DNA of 64,000 bases from Pyxidicoccus parkwaysis (GCF_017301735.1 NZ_CP071090.1:7368001-7432000), one strand, 5' to 3'; counted from the first letter of the stretch, positions 1-8,928 are shown. Notes: a model not told the origin generated them from the sequence alone. Translations and numbers: made by a program.

Positions 1-801
1 TTCCACCTCGCGCTCACCGCGGACCGCTCGCGCTCCGGCAGCCTCGAGCGCACCTATCGCTTCGACCCGCGCACCACCACGGAGGCGCCCAAGGGCATTC
101 CCGCCGCCGGTGTGCTCACCATGATGGGCTCGCTGTCCTCGTTCCCTCGTGAGCGCGTCCGGGCCGCGCGCTTCCTGGAAATCTTCGCCTGCCAGAACTT
201 CTCGCCGCCGCCCGCGGACGTGCACTTCCCTCCCCTGGAGGTCGACCCGGCCACCGGCGGAACGTGCCTGCACTGCCACAAGACGCTGGACCCCGCGGCC
301 ATCTCCTTCAAGCGCTGGGACTTCACCCCGTTCTCCAGCTACTACGTCCCGTGGCCCTTCATTCCGGGCGTGGGCAACCAGCGCGTCACGAAGGAATGGC
401 TGTCCGGGCAGTACCCGCACACCGGCACCGCGCCGGGCTTCCGCTGGAAGAATGCCTTCGTTCCCAACACCGTGTTGACTCCAGTCACCCCCGAGCAACT
501 CAAGGCCAACCCGGAGGCGGCGCTGCTCGACACCATGCCCGAGAGCTACACGCTGCTCGGCGAGCACGGTGACGGCACCATGGGCCCGCTCGGCTTCGGC
601 AAGCTGCTCGTCCGCTCCGGCGAGTTCGACCGCTGCGCCGCGCGCAGGCTCTACGCGATGTTCATCGGCCGGGATTTGAACCCGGCCACGGAGAAGGGCT
701 TCATCGACAAGCTCGCGAGGGAGTTCGTCGCGAGGGAGCGCAAGCTCCGTCCCTTCATCCGCTATCTCTTCGAGCAGCCCGAGCTGCGGAGGGGCCTGTG
801 A
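1..801 (+). CDS. c-type cytochrome-like protein, DUF1588/DUF1585 type (5' partial)
   Basis: The reading frame is open from base 1 and ends at TGA 799-801, so 266 residues of the C-terminal part are visible. Residues 89-93 read CLHCH, a CXXCH heme-binding motif, followed by KTLDP. This is the usual arrangement in the DUF1588/DUF1585 end of the large planctomycete/myxobacterial cytochrome proteins that also carry DUF1592. The C-terminus (RLYAMFIGRDLNPATEKG) is the typical DUF1585 helix region. The next gene starts on the last base of the stop codon, and a DUF1552 gene follows, a known companion. It probably acts in the cell envelope in electron transfer or oxidation of an unknown substrate. Signal peptide and N-terminal domains lie outside the window. 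Confidence 0.75.
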   Translation, partial: FHLALTADRSRSGSLERTYRFDPRTTTEAPKGIPAAGVLTMMGSLSSFPRERVRAARFLEIFACQNFSPPPADVHFPPLEVDPATGGTCLHCHKTLDPAAISFKRWDFTPFSSYYVPWPFIPGVGNQRVTKEWLSGQYPHTGTAPGFRWKNAFVPNTVLTPVTPEQLKANPEAALLDTMPESYTLLGEHGDGTMGPLGFGKLLVRSGEFDRCAARRLYAMFIGRDLNPATEKGFIDKLAREFVARERKLRPFIRYLFEQPELRRGL

Positions 802-1844
802 TGCGCACGTTGCGTTCATTCCTGGGAGCCGTCGCGCTGGCCTCGCTCGCGCTCACCCAATTCGCCTGCACGGGAGAGGGCACGCGGGGTGGTTTCAGTG
901 AGACGCCCGACGGCGGTGACACCTGCGCGGCGGCGAGCGACAACGACGCGGTCCGCCTCGCGCTCGCGCCCGCGTGCCAGGGCTGCCACACCAACGGCAA
1001 CAAGCCCTTCTTCTCTTCGCTCGCCGCGTTCGAGAGCGGGCTCGTCTACAACGAGAAGTACGTGAAGCGCGGGGACCCGGAGAACAGCCTCCTCGTCCAG
1101 ATGCTCAAGGGCGCCGCTCCCGGAAGCTATCCCCAGATGCCGCCGGGCCAGCCCTACGACGAGCTCGTCGCCAGCGGCCGCGTGACGATGACCATTGCCC
1201 AGGTGGAGGCGTGGATTCGCGACCTGCCGGCCCCGCCCGAGGCGCTGGAGACGCCGTCGCCCGAGGAGTTCCGCGTCCGCCGGCTGTCCGCCGAGGAGAT
1301 GGTGGTGAGCCTGATGGACCAGCTCGGGCTCACGCTCGAGGACTTCGTCAGCACCAGCAACCCCGACTGGCGCAACCGGGCGTACGTGGTGAACTGGAAC
1401 AAGTTCTTCGTGTGGCCCGGTGACTGGTCGCCCGGAATCTCCGGCGAGTACGTCTCCGACTCGCGCACCGGGGAGCGCTTCGAGGCGCTGGGCGGCGGCA
1501 ACTCGCTCCTGTACCGCAAGAAGGACGTGAGCTTCGGTCCCTCCGCCGCGCAGGCGCTGGTGCAGATGTCACAGGCCTGGTGCGGGCGCGCGGTGGACAA
1601 GGCGAACAACAAGGCGGTGCTGCGCTACGTGGTGCTCGCGGACACCTCCACCAAGAACCCGGACGCGGTGCAGAAGAACCTGCGCTACCTCTACCTGCGC
1701 ATGCTCGGCCAGCCGGCCACGGACGCGGAGGCGCAGGCGCTGTACGAGCAGGTCTACCTCCCGCTCGAAGCGCAGAGCACGCGCCTGGGCTGGATTGGCG
1801 TCTGCTCGGCGCTCATCCGTCACCCGCTGTGGATTACCTACTGA
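801..1844 (+). CDS. cytochrome c-like envelope protein with one CXXCH motif
   Basis: This gene encodes 347 residues. A hydrophobic N-terminal segment ends near Cys24 (TQFAC) and could be a lipoprotein or secretion signal, although the lipobox is imperfect. Residues 59-63 read CQGCH, a c-type heme site, within a short cytochrome-like domain (to about residue 145). The remainder (RVRRLSAEEMVVSLMDQLG) resembles the DUF1592-type helical region. ATG 801 overlaps the upstream TGA by one base; GTG 798 would give a four-base overlap. Coupled translation with both neighbours is likely. The function is inferred to be electron transfer alongside the flanking DUF1588-type and DUF1552 proteins; the substrate is unknown. 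Confidence 0.75.
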   Translation: MRTLRSFLGAVALASLALTQFACTGEGTRGGFSETPDGGDTCAAASDNDAVRLALAPACQGCHTNGNKPFFSSLAAFESGLVYNEKYVKRGDPENSLLVQMLKGAAPGSYPQMPPGQPYDELVASGRVTMTIAQVEAWIRDLPAPPEALETPSPEEFRVRRLSAEEMVVSLMDQLGLTLEDFVSTSNPDWRNRAYVVNWNKFFVWPGDWSPGISGEYVSDSRTGERFEALGGGNSLLYRKKDVSFGPSAAQALVQMSQAWCGRAVDKANNKAVLRYVVLADTSTKNPDAVQKNLRYLYLRMLGQPATDAEAQALYEQVYLPLEAQSTRLGWIGVCSALIRHPLWITY

Positions 1845-1856
1845 GCCGAGGACCCC

Positions 1857-3440
1857 ATGCCCAATACCTCTCGACGCACGCTGCTCAAGTGGGCCCTCGG
1901 AGCCGGACAGCTCGCGCTCCTCGAACGCGCGGGACTGCTCCGCTCCGGCACCGCGCATGCCGCGACTACCGACGTCCCCTCCCGGCTCGTGGTGCTCTAC
2001 CTCCCGGGCGGCTTCCGGCCGGCGTACTGCTTCACCCCCATGGAGGACGCGGAGATTCCGCTCTGCGTCCCGAAGCCCTCCGGCTACGCCAGCGAGCCCA
2101 TCTTCTTCGAGGCGAGCAATGTGGTGAACCTCGCGCCCGCCAACGGCCCCTACAAGCCGCTGCGGACCTGGCAGTCCTGGAACCCCCAGGACCCCGCCTC
2201 GCGCGCCAACTACGCCTACAGCCCGCTCATGTACGGCTTCACGCACTTCGCGCTGCATGACCAACTGAGCGTGCTGCACGGCATCGACCAGGGCACCAAT
2301 GACCACGCGAGCGCGTTCATCTCCGCGATGTGCGGTGTGGCCGGCGCGGACTACCGGGCGCCCGCCGTCCACTCGGTCATCGCGAACCACCTGTACGAGC
2401 GCTACCGAGAGACGCGGCCGCTGCCGTTCGTCGTCGTGTCCGGAGACCGCGGCACGCCGGTGGGCATGGGGCTGCCCTCCCACGCCTCGCCCGTGCGCGT
2501 TCCGTCCATCGAGGCGCTCAAGCCGATGCTCTCCTCGAAGCCGGCGGACAACGCCTGGTGGACGGGGCTGGATGCGCGCACCGAGGGGCCCGAGTTGGAC
2601 GCACGCGGCCAGCCCACCGGGAGCAACCTGAAGACGACGACGGTGGAGCGCTACGCGCTGTCTCGCGCCCAGCAGTTCATGGGCCGCTCGACGGCGAAGG
2701 TGGACAACTACATGGAGGGCCTGCACGGCTCGCTGTCGTCCGTCTCCCGCGTGCTGGCGACGGACGTCGTGTCCGTGCTGGAGAAGACCAAGGGCATCGA
2801 CGCGCTGAAGACGAACCGGCCCTCTTACCTGTCGAGCTACCTGAACGAGACCTTCACGTACACGTTCGGCCTCGCGAACTTCCACCTCACGGGGCTGGAC
2901 CCGCGGATGGACATGGCGCTGCGCCTGCTGAAGTCGGACCTGTGCACCTCGGTGCACGTCTCGCTGCAGCTCGACTTCGACACCCACAACGGCACGGGCC
3001 ACGCCTTCAGCTGCGCGCACGGCCGCGGGCTGATGGACTGCGTCGCGCGCTTCCTGGGCGAGATGAAGGCCACGCCCGCCCCCGGCAAGCCGGGCAAGAC
3101 GCTGCTCGACGACACCCTGGTGCTGGTGATGAGCGAGTTCGGCCGGAGCTGGGCCACGCGCCAGAGCGACGGCAGCTACTACCTGCCGGATGACCACCAC
3201 CCGTACACCTCGGTCTGCTTCGCGGGTGGAAACGTGGCGGGGAACCGGCAGGTGGGCTCGTACACGACGCGCGGGCTCGGCGTCCCGGTGGACATCATCG
3301 AGGAGACCGGGCAGACCTCGAAGCGCGTGCCCCGCTCCGCGGACGCCGTCACCACCGCGCTGCGCATCCTGGGCATGGAGACGCACGACTTCTTCATCCC
3401 CGGCGGCTACGGCGAGGTGGTGGGACTACGGAAGGCGTAG
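1857..3440 (+). CDS. Tat-exported DUF1552 family protein
   Basis: This gene encodes 527 residues. The N-terminus carries SRRTLLKW followed by a hydrophobic stretch and AHA at about residue 35, a clear twin-arginine signal with a signal-peptidase site. The body matches the DUF1552 family in outline: an early LVVLYLPGGFRP strand, a central HGIDQGTNDH region and the late VLVMSEFGRSW motif shared with the DUF1501/sulfatase-like fold. It starts 12 bases after the upstream stop, so it belongs to the same operon as the two CXXCH proteins. DUF1552 genes commonly sit beside DUF1592-type cytochromes; the biochemical reaction is not established. Confidence 0.85.
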   Translation: MPNTSRRTLLKWALGAGQLALLERAGLLRSGTAHAATTDVPSRLVVLYLPGGFRPAYCFTPMEDAEIPLCVPKPSGYASEPIFFEASNVVNLAPANGPYKPLRTWQSWNPQDPASRANYAYSPLMYGFTHFALHDQLSVLHGIDQGTNDHASAFISAMCGVAGADYRAPAVHSVIANHLYERYRETRPLPFVVVSGDRGTPVGMGLPSHASPVRVPSIEALKPMLSSKPADNAWWTGLDARTEGPELDARGQPTGSNLKTTTVERYALSRAQQFMGRSTAKVDNYMEGLHGSLSSVSRVLATDVVSVLEKTKGIDALKTNRPSYLSSYLNETFTYTFGLANFHLTGLDPRMDMALRLLKSDLCTSVHVSLQLDFDTHNGTGHAFSCAHGRGLMDCVARFLGEMKATPAPGKPGKTLLDDTLVLVMSEFGRSWATRQSDGSYYLPDDHHPYTSVCFAGGNVAGNRQVGSYTTRGLGVPVDIIEETGQTSKRVPRSADAVTTALRILGMETHDFFIPGGYGEVVGLRKA

Positions 3441-3535
3441 GGCACTTCGGCCGTCTGCCGGCCTGCCGCCGGCCCCGGAATCCATCCCTACCTTCTGGCC
3501 CGAGGGCCCGCGAATGAGCGGGCCCGCTGGTGTCC

Positions 3536-3541
3536 AGGAGG
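3536..3541 (+). promoter_or_regulatory. ribosome binding site deciding the BON gene start
   Basis: A perfect AGGAGG lies six bases before GTG 3548. It rules out the longer in-frame start at GTG 3530. Confidence 0.8.
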
Positions 3542-3547
3542 TGGAGC

Positions 3548-4276
3548 GTGGCCACACCCGAAGAGCTCACCCGGGCCGTTCACCTCGCGCTGGGAAGCGA
3601 GCCTCGCATCGGCGTGGCGCACCACCCCATCCGGCTCGGAATGGAGTGGGGAGACCTCGTCATGGAGGGCGAGGTGGAGGACGTGGCCGCGAAGAAGCTG
3701 GCGCTCGAGCGGGCGGCCGCCATTCCCGGTGTGGACCGCATCATCGACAAGCTGCGCGTGCGGCCGGCCCGGAAGATGACGGACGGCCAGGTGCTCCAGC
3801 ATGCCTGTGATGCGCTGCTCGGCGAGCCGGCGATGCAGCACATCGGCGTGCGGGTCCGGGACGGGAAGGAGGTCCGTGATTTGCGCGTCGCGCCGCCGGG
3901 CTCCCGGGGCGGCACCCTCGAGGTCCGCGTGGAGGACGGAGTGGTGACGCTCGACGGGGACGTGGGTGGGCTGGGCGCCAAGCGGCTGGCGGAGGTGCTC
4001 GTGTGGTGGATTCCGGGCGTGCGGGACGTGGTGAACGGCCTCGGCGTGGACCCGCGCGAGCAGGACAACGACGGAGAGATGGCCGAGTCGGTGCGCATCG
4101 CCCTGGAGAAGGACCCCCTCGTGGACGCGGGGAGCATCCAGGTGGCCACGCGGCACGGCGTCGTCACGTTGACCGGCGCGGTGCCGAGCTCCGAGCAGCG
4201 TCACATCGCGGAGATGGACGCCTGGTACGTCTGGGGCGTGGACCGCGTGGTCAACCGGCTCCAGGTGGTGCACTAG
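3548..4276 (+). CDS. BON-domain protein (three BON repeats)
   Basis: This gene encodes 242 residues and starts at GTG 3548, chosen because AGGAGG lies at 3536-3541 with six bases between. An upstream in-frame GTG at 3530 would place that sequence inside the gene. Three BON-like units are visible at roughly residues 5-72, 80-160 and 170-242, each with the pattern of a VxLxGxV strand followed by a helix and a GVxxVxxxL strand. No signal peptide is visible. BON domains bind lipids or membranes and occur in osmotic-stress proteins such as OsmY; a role in envelope stress is inferred only. The gene converges with the SDR gene and overlaps its end by four bases. Confidence 0.8.
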   Translation: MATPEELTRAVHLALGSEPRIGVAHHPIRLGMEWGDLVMEGEVEDVAAKKLALERAAAIPGVDRIIDKLRVRPARKMTDGQVLQHACDALLGEPAMQHIGVRVRDGKEVRDLRVAPPGSRGGTLEVRVEDGVVTLDGDVGGLGAKRLAEVLVWWIPGVRDVVNGLGVDPREQDNDGEMAESVRIALEKDPLVDAGSIQVATRHGVVTLTGAVPSSEQRHIAEMDAWYVWGVDRVVNRLQVVH

Positions 4277-5127
4277 CGAGGGGCGCCAGCCGGTGCGTCG
4301 TCGTGCGCGAGCGAGAGCGCGAGGTCGCGCCACGTCCGCAGCTCCTGCTGTCTCGTGGCGAGCATGTGCTCCAGCAGCTCGACCGAGTCCGAGCCGGCGA
4401 CGAAGTGCAGCGGAGGCGTCTTCGCGGCGGCCAGCGTCAGGAAGGCCTGGGCCAGCTTGTGCGGGTCTCCGGACTGGTTGCCGTTCATCTTCCGGGAGCC
4501 CCGGCGCATCTCGCCCGCCGTGGCGTCGTAGTCTTCGATGACCTTCTCCGCGTACACGGCCGAGTTGTCCGTGAGGAAGTCGGTGCGGAAGTAGCCCGGC
4601 TCCATGAGCGTCACATGGATTCCGAGCGGGGCCACCTCGAGCGCCAGGCTCTCGCTGAGCCCCTCCACCGCGAACTTCGTCGCGCAGTAGCTGGAGGCCC
4701 CCGGGAAGCCGGCGATGCCCGCCGCCGAGGAGACATTGAAGATGTGGCCCGAGCGCTGCGCGCGCATCGTGGGCAGCACCGCGCGGGTGACGGCGGCGAG
4801 GCCGAACACGTTGGTCGCGAACTGCCGGGCGAGCTCCTCGGCACTGCATTCCTCGAGCGCGCCAATCAGCCCATAACCCGCGTTGTTGACGAGCACATCG
4901 ATGCGGCCGAACCGCTCGACGGCCGCCTTCGCGGCGGCCTCGGGCTGTCCGGGCCGGGTGACGTCGAGCGCGACCGCGAGCAGTCGCTCGGAGACGCCGA
5001 GCGCCTGTTCAACGGCTTCGACCTTGCGCCCCGTGGCGATGACGGAGTTGCCCGCCGCAAGCACTGCCCTGGCGAGCGCGGCGCCGATGCCGCGCGTGGC
5101 GCCCGTGATGAACCAGACCTTCGACAT
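4273..5127 (-). CDS. short-chain dehydrogenase/reductase (SDR)
   Basis: This gene encodes 284 residues. The classical SDR signature is complete: TGATRGIG cofactor loop near the N-terminus, NNAGYG at about residue 80, a catalytic Ser in SSAAGIAG and the YxxxK pair in SYCATKFAV. It should be a cytoplasmic NAD(P)-dependent oxidoreductase of the clade often annotated as oxidoreductase/retinol-dehydrogenase-like; the substrate is unknown. The start at 5127 is preferred over 5157 because GGAGGA precedes it. A LysR regulator is transcribed divergently from 5251, so the intergenic 5128-5250 probably carries the shared control region. The gene ends four bases inside the convergent BON gene. Confidence 0.88.
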   Translation of the reverse strand: MSKVWFITGATRGIGAALARAVLAAGNSVIATGRKVEAVEQALGVSERLLAVALDVTRPGQPEAAAKAAVERFGRIDVLVNNAGYGLIGALEECSAEELARQFATNVFGLAAVTRAVLPTMRAQRSGHIFNVSSAAGIAGFPGASSYCATKFAVEGLSESLALEVAPLGIHVTLMEPGYFRTDFLTDNSAVYAEKVIEDYDATAGEMRRGSRKMNGNQSGDPHKLAQAFLTLAAAKTPPLHFVAGSDSVELLEHMLATRQQELRTWRDLALSLAHDDAPAGAPR

Positions 5128-5250
5128 GTTGAGTCCTCCAGCGCTTCGAGGCCGCACCGGATGGGCGGCCCGCGCTGCATCCAGATAGCGCCGGGACGCG
5201 GGGCGGATTAGAGCCTACGAGCGGCATGGACTCATGAGGCGGGTGCATCA

Positions 5251-6171
5251 ATGAACAGGAGTGACCTTGCGGACCTCTCGGCATTCACCCTCCTGGCGGC
5301 CGAAGGGAGCTTCACGCGCGCGGCGGCCAGGCTCGGCATGTCTCAGTCCGCGCTGAGCCATGCCATGAAGGCGCTCGAGCAGCGGCTCGGCGTGCGGCTG
5401 CTGTCGCGGACCACCCGGAGCGTCGCGACGACGGAGGCGGGAGAGGAGCTGCTCCGGACGCTGCGTCCCGCGTTCGACGACATCGCCGCCGGGCTCGAGC
5501 ATCTGGGCACGAAGCGGGCGAAGCCGGCCGGGACGGTCCGCCTCACCATGATAAAGCAGGCGGCGGTGTCGCTCATCCGGCCCATGCTGCCGGGCTTCCT
5601 CGCCACCTATCCCGACATCCAGGTCGAGGTCGACATCGACGATGGCTTCACGGACATCGTCGCGCAGCGGTTCGACGCGGGCATCCGCTTCGGTGAGCAG
5701 GTCGCGAAGGACATGGTTGCGGTCCGCGTGGGCCCCGACATCCGCGCGGCGGTGGTCGCCTCGCCGGCCTACCTCGCCGCGCGGCCCGCGCCCCGCACCC
5801 CACGCGAGCTCGCCAGCCATCGCTGCATCAACTACCGGCTGGCGACGGCGCGGAGCCTCTATGCCTGGGAGTTCGAGGAAGACGGCCGCCGCTTCAAGGT
5901 CCGCGTCGAAGGCTCGCTCGTCTTCAATGACGGGGACCTCATCGAAGCGGCCGTCCTCGACGGCCATGGCATCGGCTACCTGTGGGAGCCGCAAGTCACG
6001 GCGCACATCGCCAGTGGCCGGTTGGTGCGCCTGCTGGAGGAGTGGTGCCCGCCCCTCCCCGGCTTCTTCCTCTACTACCCGAGCCGGCGCCAGACGCCGC
6101 CGGCCCTGGCGGCCTTCATCCAGGCACTGCGAGCCGGGAGCCGCTCGGGTGCGGTGCCCGGTAGAGGCTGA
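5251..6171 (+). CDS. LysR family transcriptional regulator
   Basis: This gene encodes 306 residues. Residues 1-65 form the LysR winged helix-turn-helix (SFTRAAARLGMSQSALSHAM, then LEQRLGVRLLSRTTRSV), followed by a linker helix. A periplasmic-binding-protein-like effector domain (about residues 90-295) begins at AGTVRLT. It is divergent from the SDR gene with a 123-base gap, the usual arrangement for a LysR protein regulating its neighbour. The subfamily resembles regulators of small oxidoreductases, but the inducer cannot be read from the sequence. Confidence 0.9.
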   Translation: MNRSDLADLSAFTLLAAEGSFTRAAARLGMSQSALSHAMKALEQRLGVRLLSRTTRSVATTEAGEELLRTLRPAFDDIAAGLEHLGTKRAKPAGTVRLTMIKQAAVSLIRPMLPGFLATYPDIQVEVDIDDGFTDIVAQRFDAGIRFGEQVAKDMVAVRVGPDIRAAVVASPAYLAARPAPRTPRELASHRCINYRLATARSLYAWEFEEDGRRFKVRVEGSLVFNDGDLIEAAVLDGHGIGYLWEPQVTAHIASGRLVRLLEEWCPPLPGFFLYYPSRRQTPPALAAFIQALRAGSRSGAVPGRG

Positions 6172-6202
6172 AGGACGCGCCGTCAGCCCCCGCCGGGGAC
6201 GC

Positions 6203-6313
6203 CTACGGCTTGCCGAGGTTCGTCCAGGTGTTCGTGGCGGAGTCGTAGCGCTTCTGCGACGCTCCCGCGTGGAGGTCCCCCGCGTTGAGCTGGTTCGCGC
6301 CGCACGTCTCCTT
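6203..6313 (-). pseudogene. C-terminal remnant of an unidentified protein
   Basis: On the minus strand a 36-codon stretch between two in-frame stops reads like a genuine protein end, finishing SQKRYDSATNTWTNLGKP then TAG. Its composition (N, T, W, Y) is unlike the Arg/Ala/Pro-rich shadow frames of this genome. It resembles the end of a secreted repeat or carbohydrate-binding protein. No start or upstream domain is present, so it is probably a decayed fragment. It overlaps the proposed start of the 436-residue gene on the other strand, which makes that start less certain. Confidence 0.4.
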
Positions 6314-7595
6314 CTACGAACGCGTCCCCGGACGCGGAGGCCCCCATTGGGTGGGCTTCGCCCGGAGGCTCCAGTACGTCGTCCATGGGAATGCGAGGCT
6401 CGCCGGCCAGCCGCTGCTCCCAGACCCGTTGGAGTTCCCGCTCCTGAGCGCATACACGACGCACCAGTTCTTCCCCGGGTACCCGGTGGACGGCGGCTTC
6501 ACCCGCTCGTTCGCGGCCTGGGTCGAGCACCTGCGGGCCCGGGGCGCGACGCGGCTGCGCGCCTTCGTCCCCTTCGACGCCACCGCCTGGCGGAGGGGCG
6601 CCGCCGCACCGGACCTGTTTCCGGACGTGGTGGTGGAGCTCGGGGGGCGCGTGGAGGGTTACTCGCACTCGCTCGGAGTCACCCGCGAGGAGGAGCGGGC
6701 TTACTTCGAGCAACATCGGGTCGGCCTGTGGCGGCACTACTTCGAGCTCCGGCCCGTCGCCCACCTGCCCGAAGTCCCGACGCTCGACGCGGCGGAAGCG
6801 GAGCTCCGCGAGGCCGCGGCCGACTTCGCACGCTACTTCCAGCGGGAGGTCCCCGAGGACGAGCGCGAGTTCCTCCACTCGCTGTCGGGGGCGGAAGGCG
6901 TGCTCCGCACGCTGGAGCTCGACGAGTCCGCCCTGCGCTCGGCCGTGGCCCGGCGCGAGGAGCGATTCCTGGCCCACGCGCTGGAAGACAAGCACGACAT
7001 GGACGCGAGGCTCGGAGCGGAGCAGGCGGCGCTGGACCGGAAGCATCAGAAGACGGAGGCGAAGCGCGCGAAGAAGGGCAAGCCACCAAAGAGTGCGCGG
7101 GAACACCGGTGGGTGCCCGAGCCCGACGAGGACTTCCGGCTCCGCCACCGCTACGACTTCCTGAGCTCGGACTCCGCCGAGCCGATGCTGCGGGCAGGCG
7201 GGCCATGGCGGGCGGTGCGACTGCTGCTTGCTGCTTCAGGGGCCCATCCGTACGGCGCGGCCATCCAGCCGGAGGAGACCGAGCTGCCCTCGTTCCACGG
7301 TGCACCGGCATATGCCGTCATCGGGGAGCGCTATGCCCGCGCGGCGGTCTCCGCGCTCAATGCCGTCCTCGACGCCATGCCCACGCGGCCGGTGTCCCCT
7401 CCTCTTCCGCCGCGCACCCTGCGGATGGATGACCCGCTGGAGCTGTTCGCCGCGCTCCAGTTCGCCGCGACCACGCAGGAGCGGGGGTGGGTGGAGCAGT
7501 GCCTCCGCGAGGCGCCGTATCCCCCGGAGCAGAAGCGACAGTTCCTCCGCTCGCTCCAGGGGTTGTTCCCGGAAATGGCCTCGTTCGTCCCCTGA
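6285..7595 (+). CDS. hypothetical protein, 436 residues
   Basis: I do not recognise this protein. It is proposed to start at TTG 6285, nine bases after GGAGG (6271-6275). It has no signal peptide or membrane segment. Early residues contain GGPHWVGFARR. Residues about 225-285 are highly charged (many Lys, Arg and Glu) and likely form a helix or linker. The C-terminal part (DDPLELFAALQFAATTQERGW to the end) looks helical and resembles a helical-repeat or immunity-type tail. A fragment of another gene lies antisense under the first nine codons or so, so the true N-terminus may be slightly further in. Confidence 0.6.
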   Translation: MSWFAPHVSFYERVPGRGGPHWVGFARRLQYVVHGNARLAGQPLLPDPLEFPLLSAYTTHQFFPGYPVDGGFTRSFAAWVEHLRARGATRLRAFVPFDATAWRRGAAAPDLFPDVVVELGGRVEGYSHSLGVTREEERAYFEQHRVGLWRHYFELRPVAHLPEVPTLDAAEAELREAAADFARYFQREVPEDEREFLHSLSGAEGVLRTLELDESALRSAVARREERFLAHALEDKHDMDARLGAEQAALDRKHQKTEAKRAKKGKPPKSAREHRWVPEPDEDFRLRHRYDFLSSDSAEPMLRAGGPWRAVRLLLAASGAHPYGAAIQPEETELPSFHGAPAYAVIGERYARAAVSALNAVLDAMPTRPVSPPLPPRTLRMDDPLELFAALQFAATTQERGWVEQCLREAPYPPEQKRQFLRSLQGLFPEMASFVP

Positions 7596-7727
7596 TGGGA
7601 GATGCGGCTCGGGCGAGGGGGCGTCTCCTCGCACCGGTGTGCCGGGGATTGGCGCCCTCTCCCTTCGGAGCCGATGAAGCGGCGCCGCGCCGTGCCCATC
7701 CTGAGCGATAGAGGAGGTACGCACGCC

Positions 7728-8012
7728 ATGCCCGCGGAGAGTGTCGATACCCTGGAGCCCCTGGATGCTCGGGAGGAGCTGCGAGCGGAGTTGTCCCTGC
7801 TGGCGCTCATCCGGGAGGCAATGGACCTGGCCCGCGAGGTCGGGGAGATGCCCCCTTCCGAGCTCAATGACATCACCGGCGCACTCAGGGACGCACGCGA
7901 CGCCACCCTGCGCCGCGTGGCCATCCAGTCACGGGCGTATGTGATCCGGCTGGAGGAGCCCGCGTCTCGCGCCCCGCCGCCGGCCGCGGTCGATGAAGCG
8001 ACGTTCCACTAG
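7728..8012 (+). CDS. small helical hypothetical protein
   Basis: This gene encodes 94 residues starting at ATG 7728, with AGGAGG at 7712-7717. The frame is open further upstream, but the strong ribosome binding site decides the start. The protein is acidic and mostly helical (REELRAELSLLALIREAMDLA), with heptad-like leucines suggesting a short coiled coil, then a Pro/Ala-rich tail. No family is recognised. It ends two bases before the convergent AurF-like gene. Confidence 0.6.
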   Translation: MPAESVDTLEPLDAREELRAELSLLALIREAMDLAREVGEMPPSELNDITGALRDARDATLRRVAIQSRAYVIRLEEPASRAPPPAAVDEATFH

Positions 8013-8013
8013 C

Positions 8014-8928
8014 TCAGCCCAGCGCGCGGGCGACCTCGCTCACCCGGGCCATTCCCCGGGGGCTCAGCTCCTCGACCACCTTCACGAAGTTCGGCTGCGT
8101 CATCCCCTGGGCCAGCATGACGCGGCGGTAGGACTTCTGCTGGGCCTCGATGATTTCCCGCTGCTCGGCGTCGCTCAACGTGCGCCCCACGGCACGCGTC
8201 AGGCTCTCCAGGTCGAGCCGGGCCTGCGCCATGAGGGTGTCGTGCAGCATGTTCCCCAGCACCAGGAAGTCGTCGATGCCGGCCTCCACCTGCTCGGACG
8301 AGAGGGTGCTGGCAATCTTCTGCACCAGCAGGCTGTCCAGCTTCGCGTGCTGCGACTCCTCCATCCAGTGGTGGCGCAGCAGGCTCGCGAACCGCGGGTC
8401 GATGCTCTCGTCGGTGCGTACGCTCTCCAAGTAGTGATACAGGGTGAGCCACTCCAGGTGCAGCGTGACGAGCCCCACGCCGAGCGCCGAATGTGAGAGG
8501 ACCGCGGCCGCTATTTCATGCGCGGGGCCCACGCCCGCGCAGGGCGTGCCGAAGCCCCGGGCGAACTCCTCGGAGAAGCGCTTGAAGAGGTGCATGTGCT
8601 TGGCCTCCTCCTCCGCGAAGGTGACCATGGCGCGCAGCTCGACGTTCTCTCCATGCACCGCCTGGCGCGCATGGTCCATCACGAAGGGGAGGATGAACTC
8701 CTCCACCAGGCCGAAGAGGTGGAGGTAGCTGTTGCCGCGGATTTGGTTCAGCTTCAGCTTCTCCGCCGGGCTCAGACAACCGATGGCCTTGACGCCCGCG
8801 AGCGCATCCGGAAGGAACGGGCGGGTGAAGTCCAGACGCTTGTCTCCACCGATGATGTCCTCGACGCGCCAGCCCACCTTCAGCGCGTCCGTGAGAATCG
8901 TTTCGTAGCTGTAACCGGGTGACGGCAT
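8014..8928 (-). CDS. AurF-like diiron oxygenase
   Basis: This gene encodes 304 residues and is predominantly helical. Metal-ligand motifs fit the AurF/p-aminobenzoate N-oxygenase group (PF11583): an early E in LVEEFILPF, ExxH in FAEEEAKHMHLF, a Glu in LHLEWLTLYHY and the H-x3-E-x2-H arrangement in HHWMEESQHAK. Such enzymes oxidise amines or other substrates with a non-heme diiron centre. No signal peptide is present, so it is cytoplasmic. It has no operon partner; the upstream 190 bases carry a remnant of a PAS-STAS gene. The substrate is not predictable from sequence alone. Confidence 0.75.
   Translation of the reverse strand: MPSPGYSYETILTDALKVGWRVEDIIGGDKRLDFTRPFLPDALAGVKAIGCLSPAEKLKLNQIRGNSYLHLFGLVEEFILPFVMDHARQAVHGENVELRAMVTFAEEEAKHMHLFKRFSEEFARGFGTPCAGVGPAHEIAAAVLSHSALGVGLVTLHLEWLTLYHYLESVRTDESIDPRFASLLRHHWMEESQHAKLDSLLVQKIASTLSSEQVEAGIDDFLVLGNMLHDTLMAQARLDLESLTRAVGRTLSDAEQREIIEAQQKSYRRVMLAQGMTQPNFVKVVEELSPRGMARVSEVARALG

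Noticed and set aside
1569..3386. 605-codon minus-strand open frame
   Set aside because: It is antisense to the DUF1552 gene, Arg/Val/His-rich and without domains; a GC-rich shadow frame.
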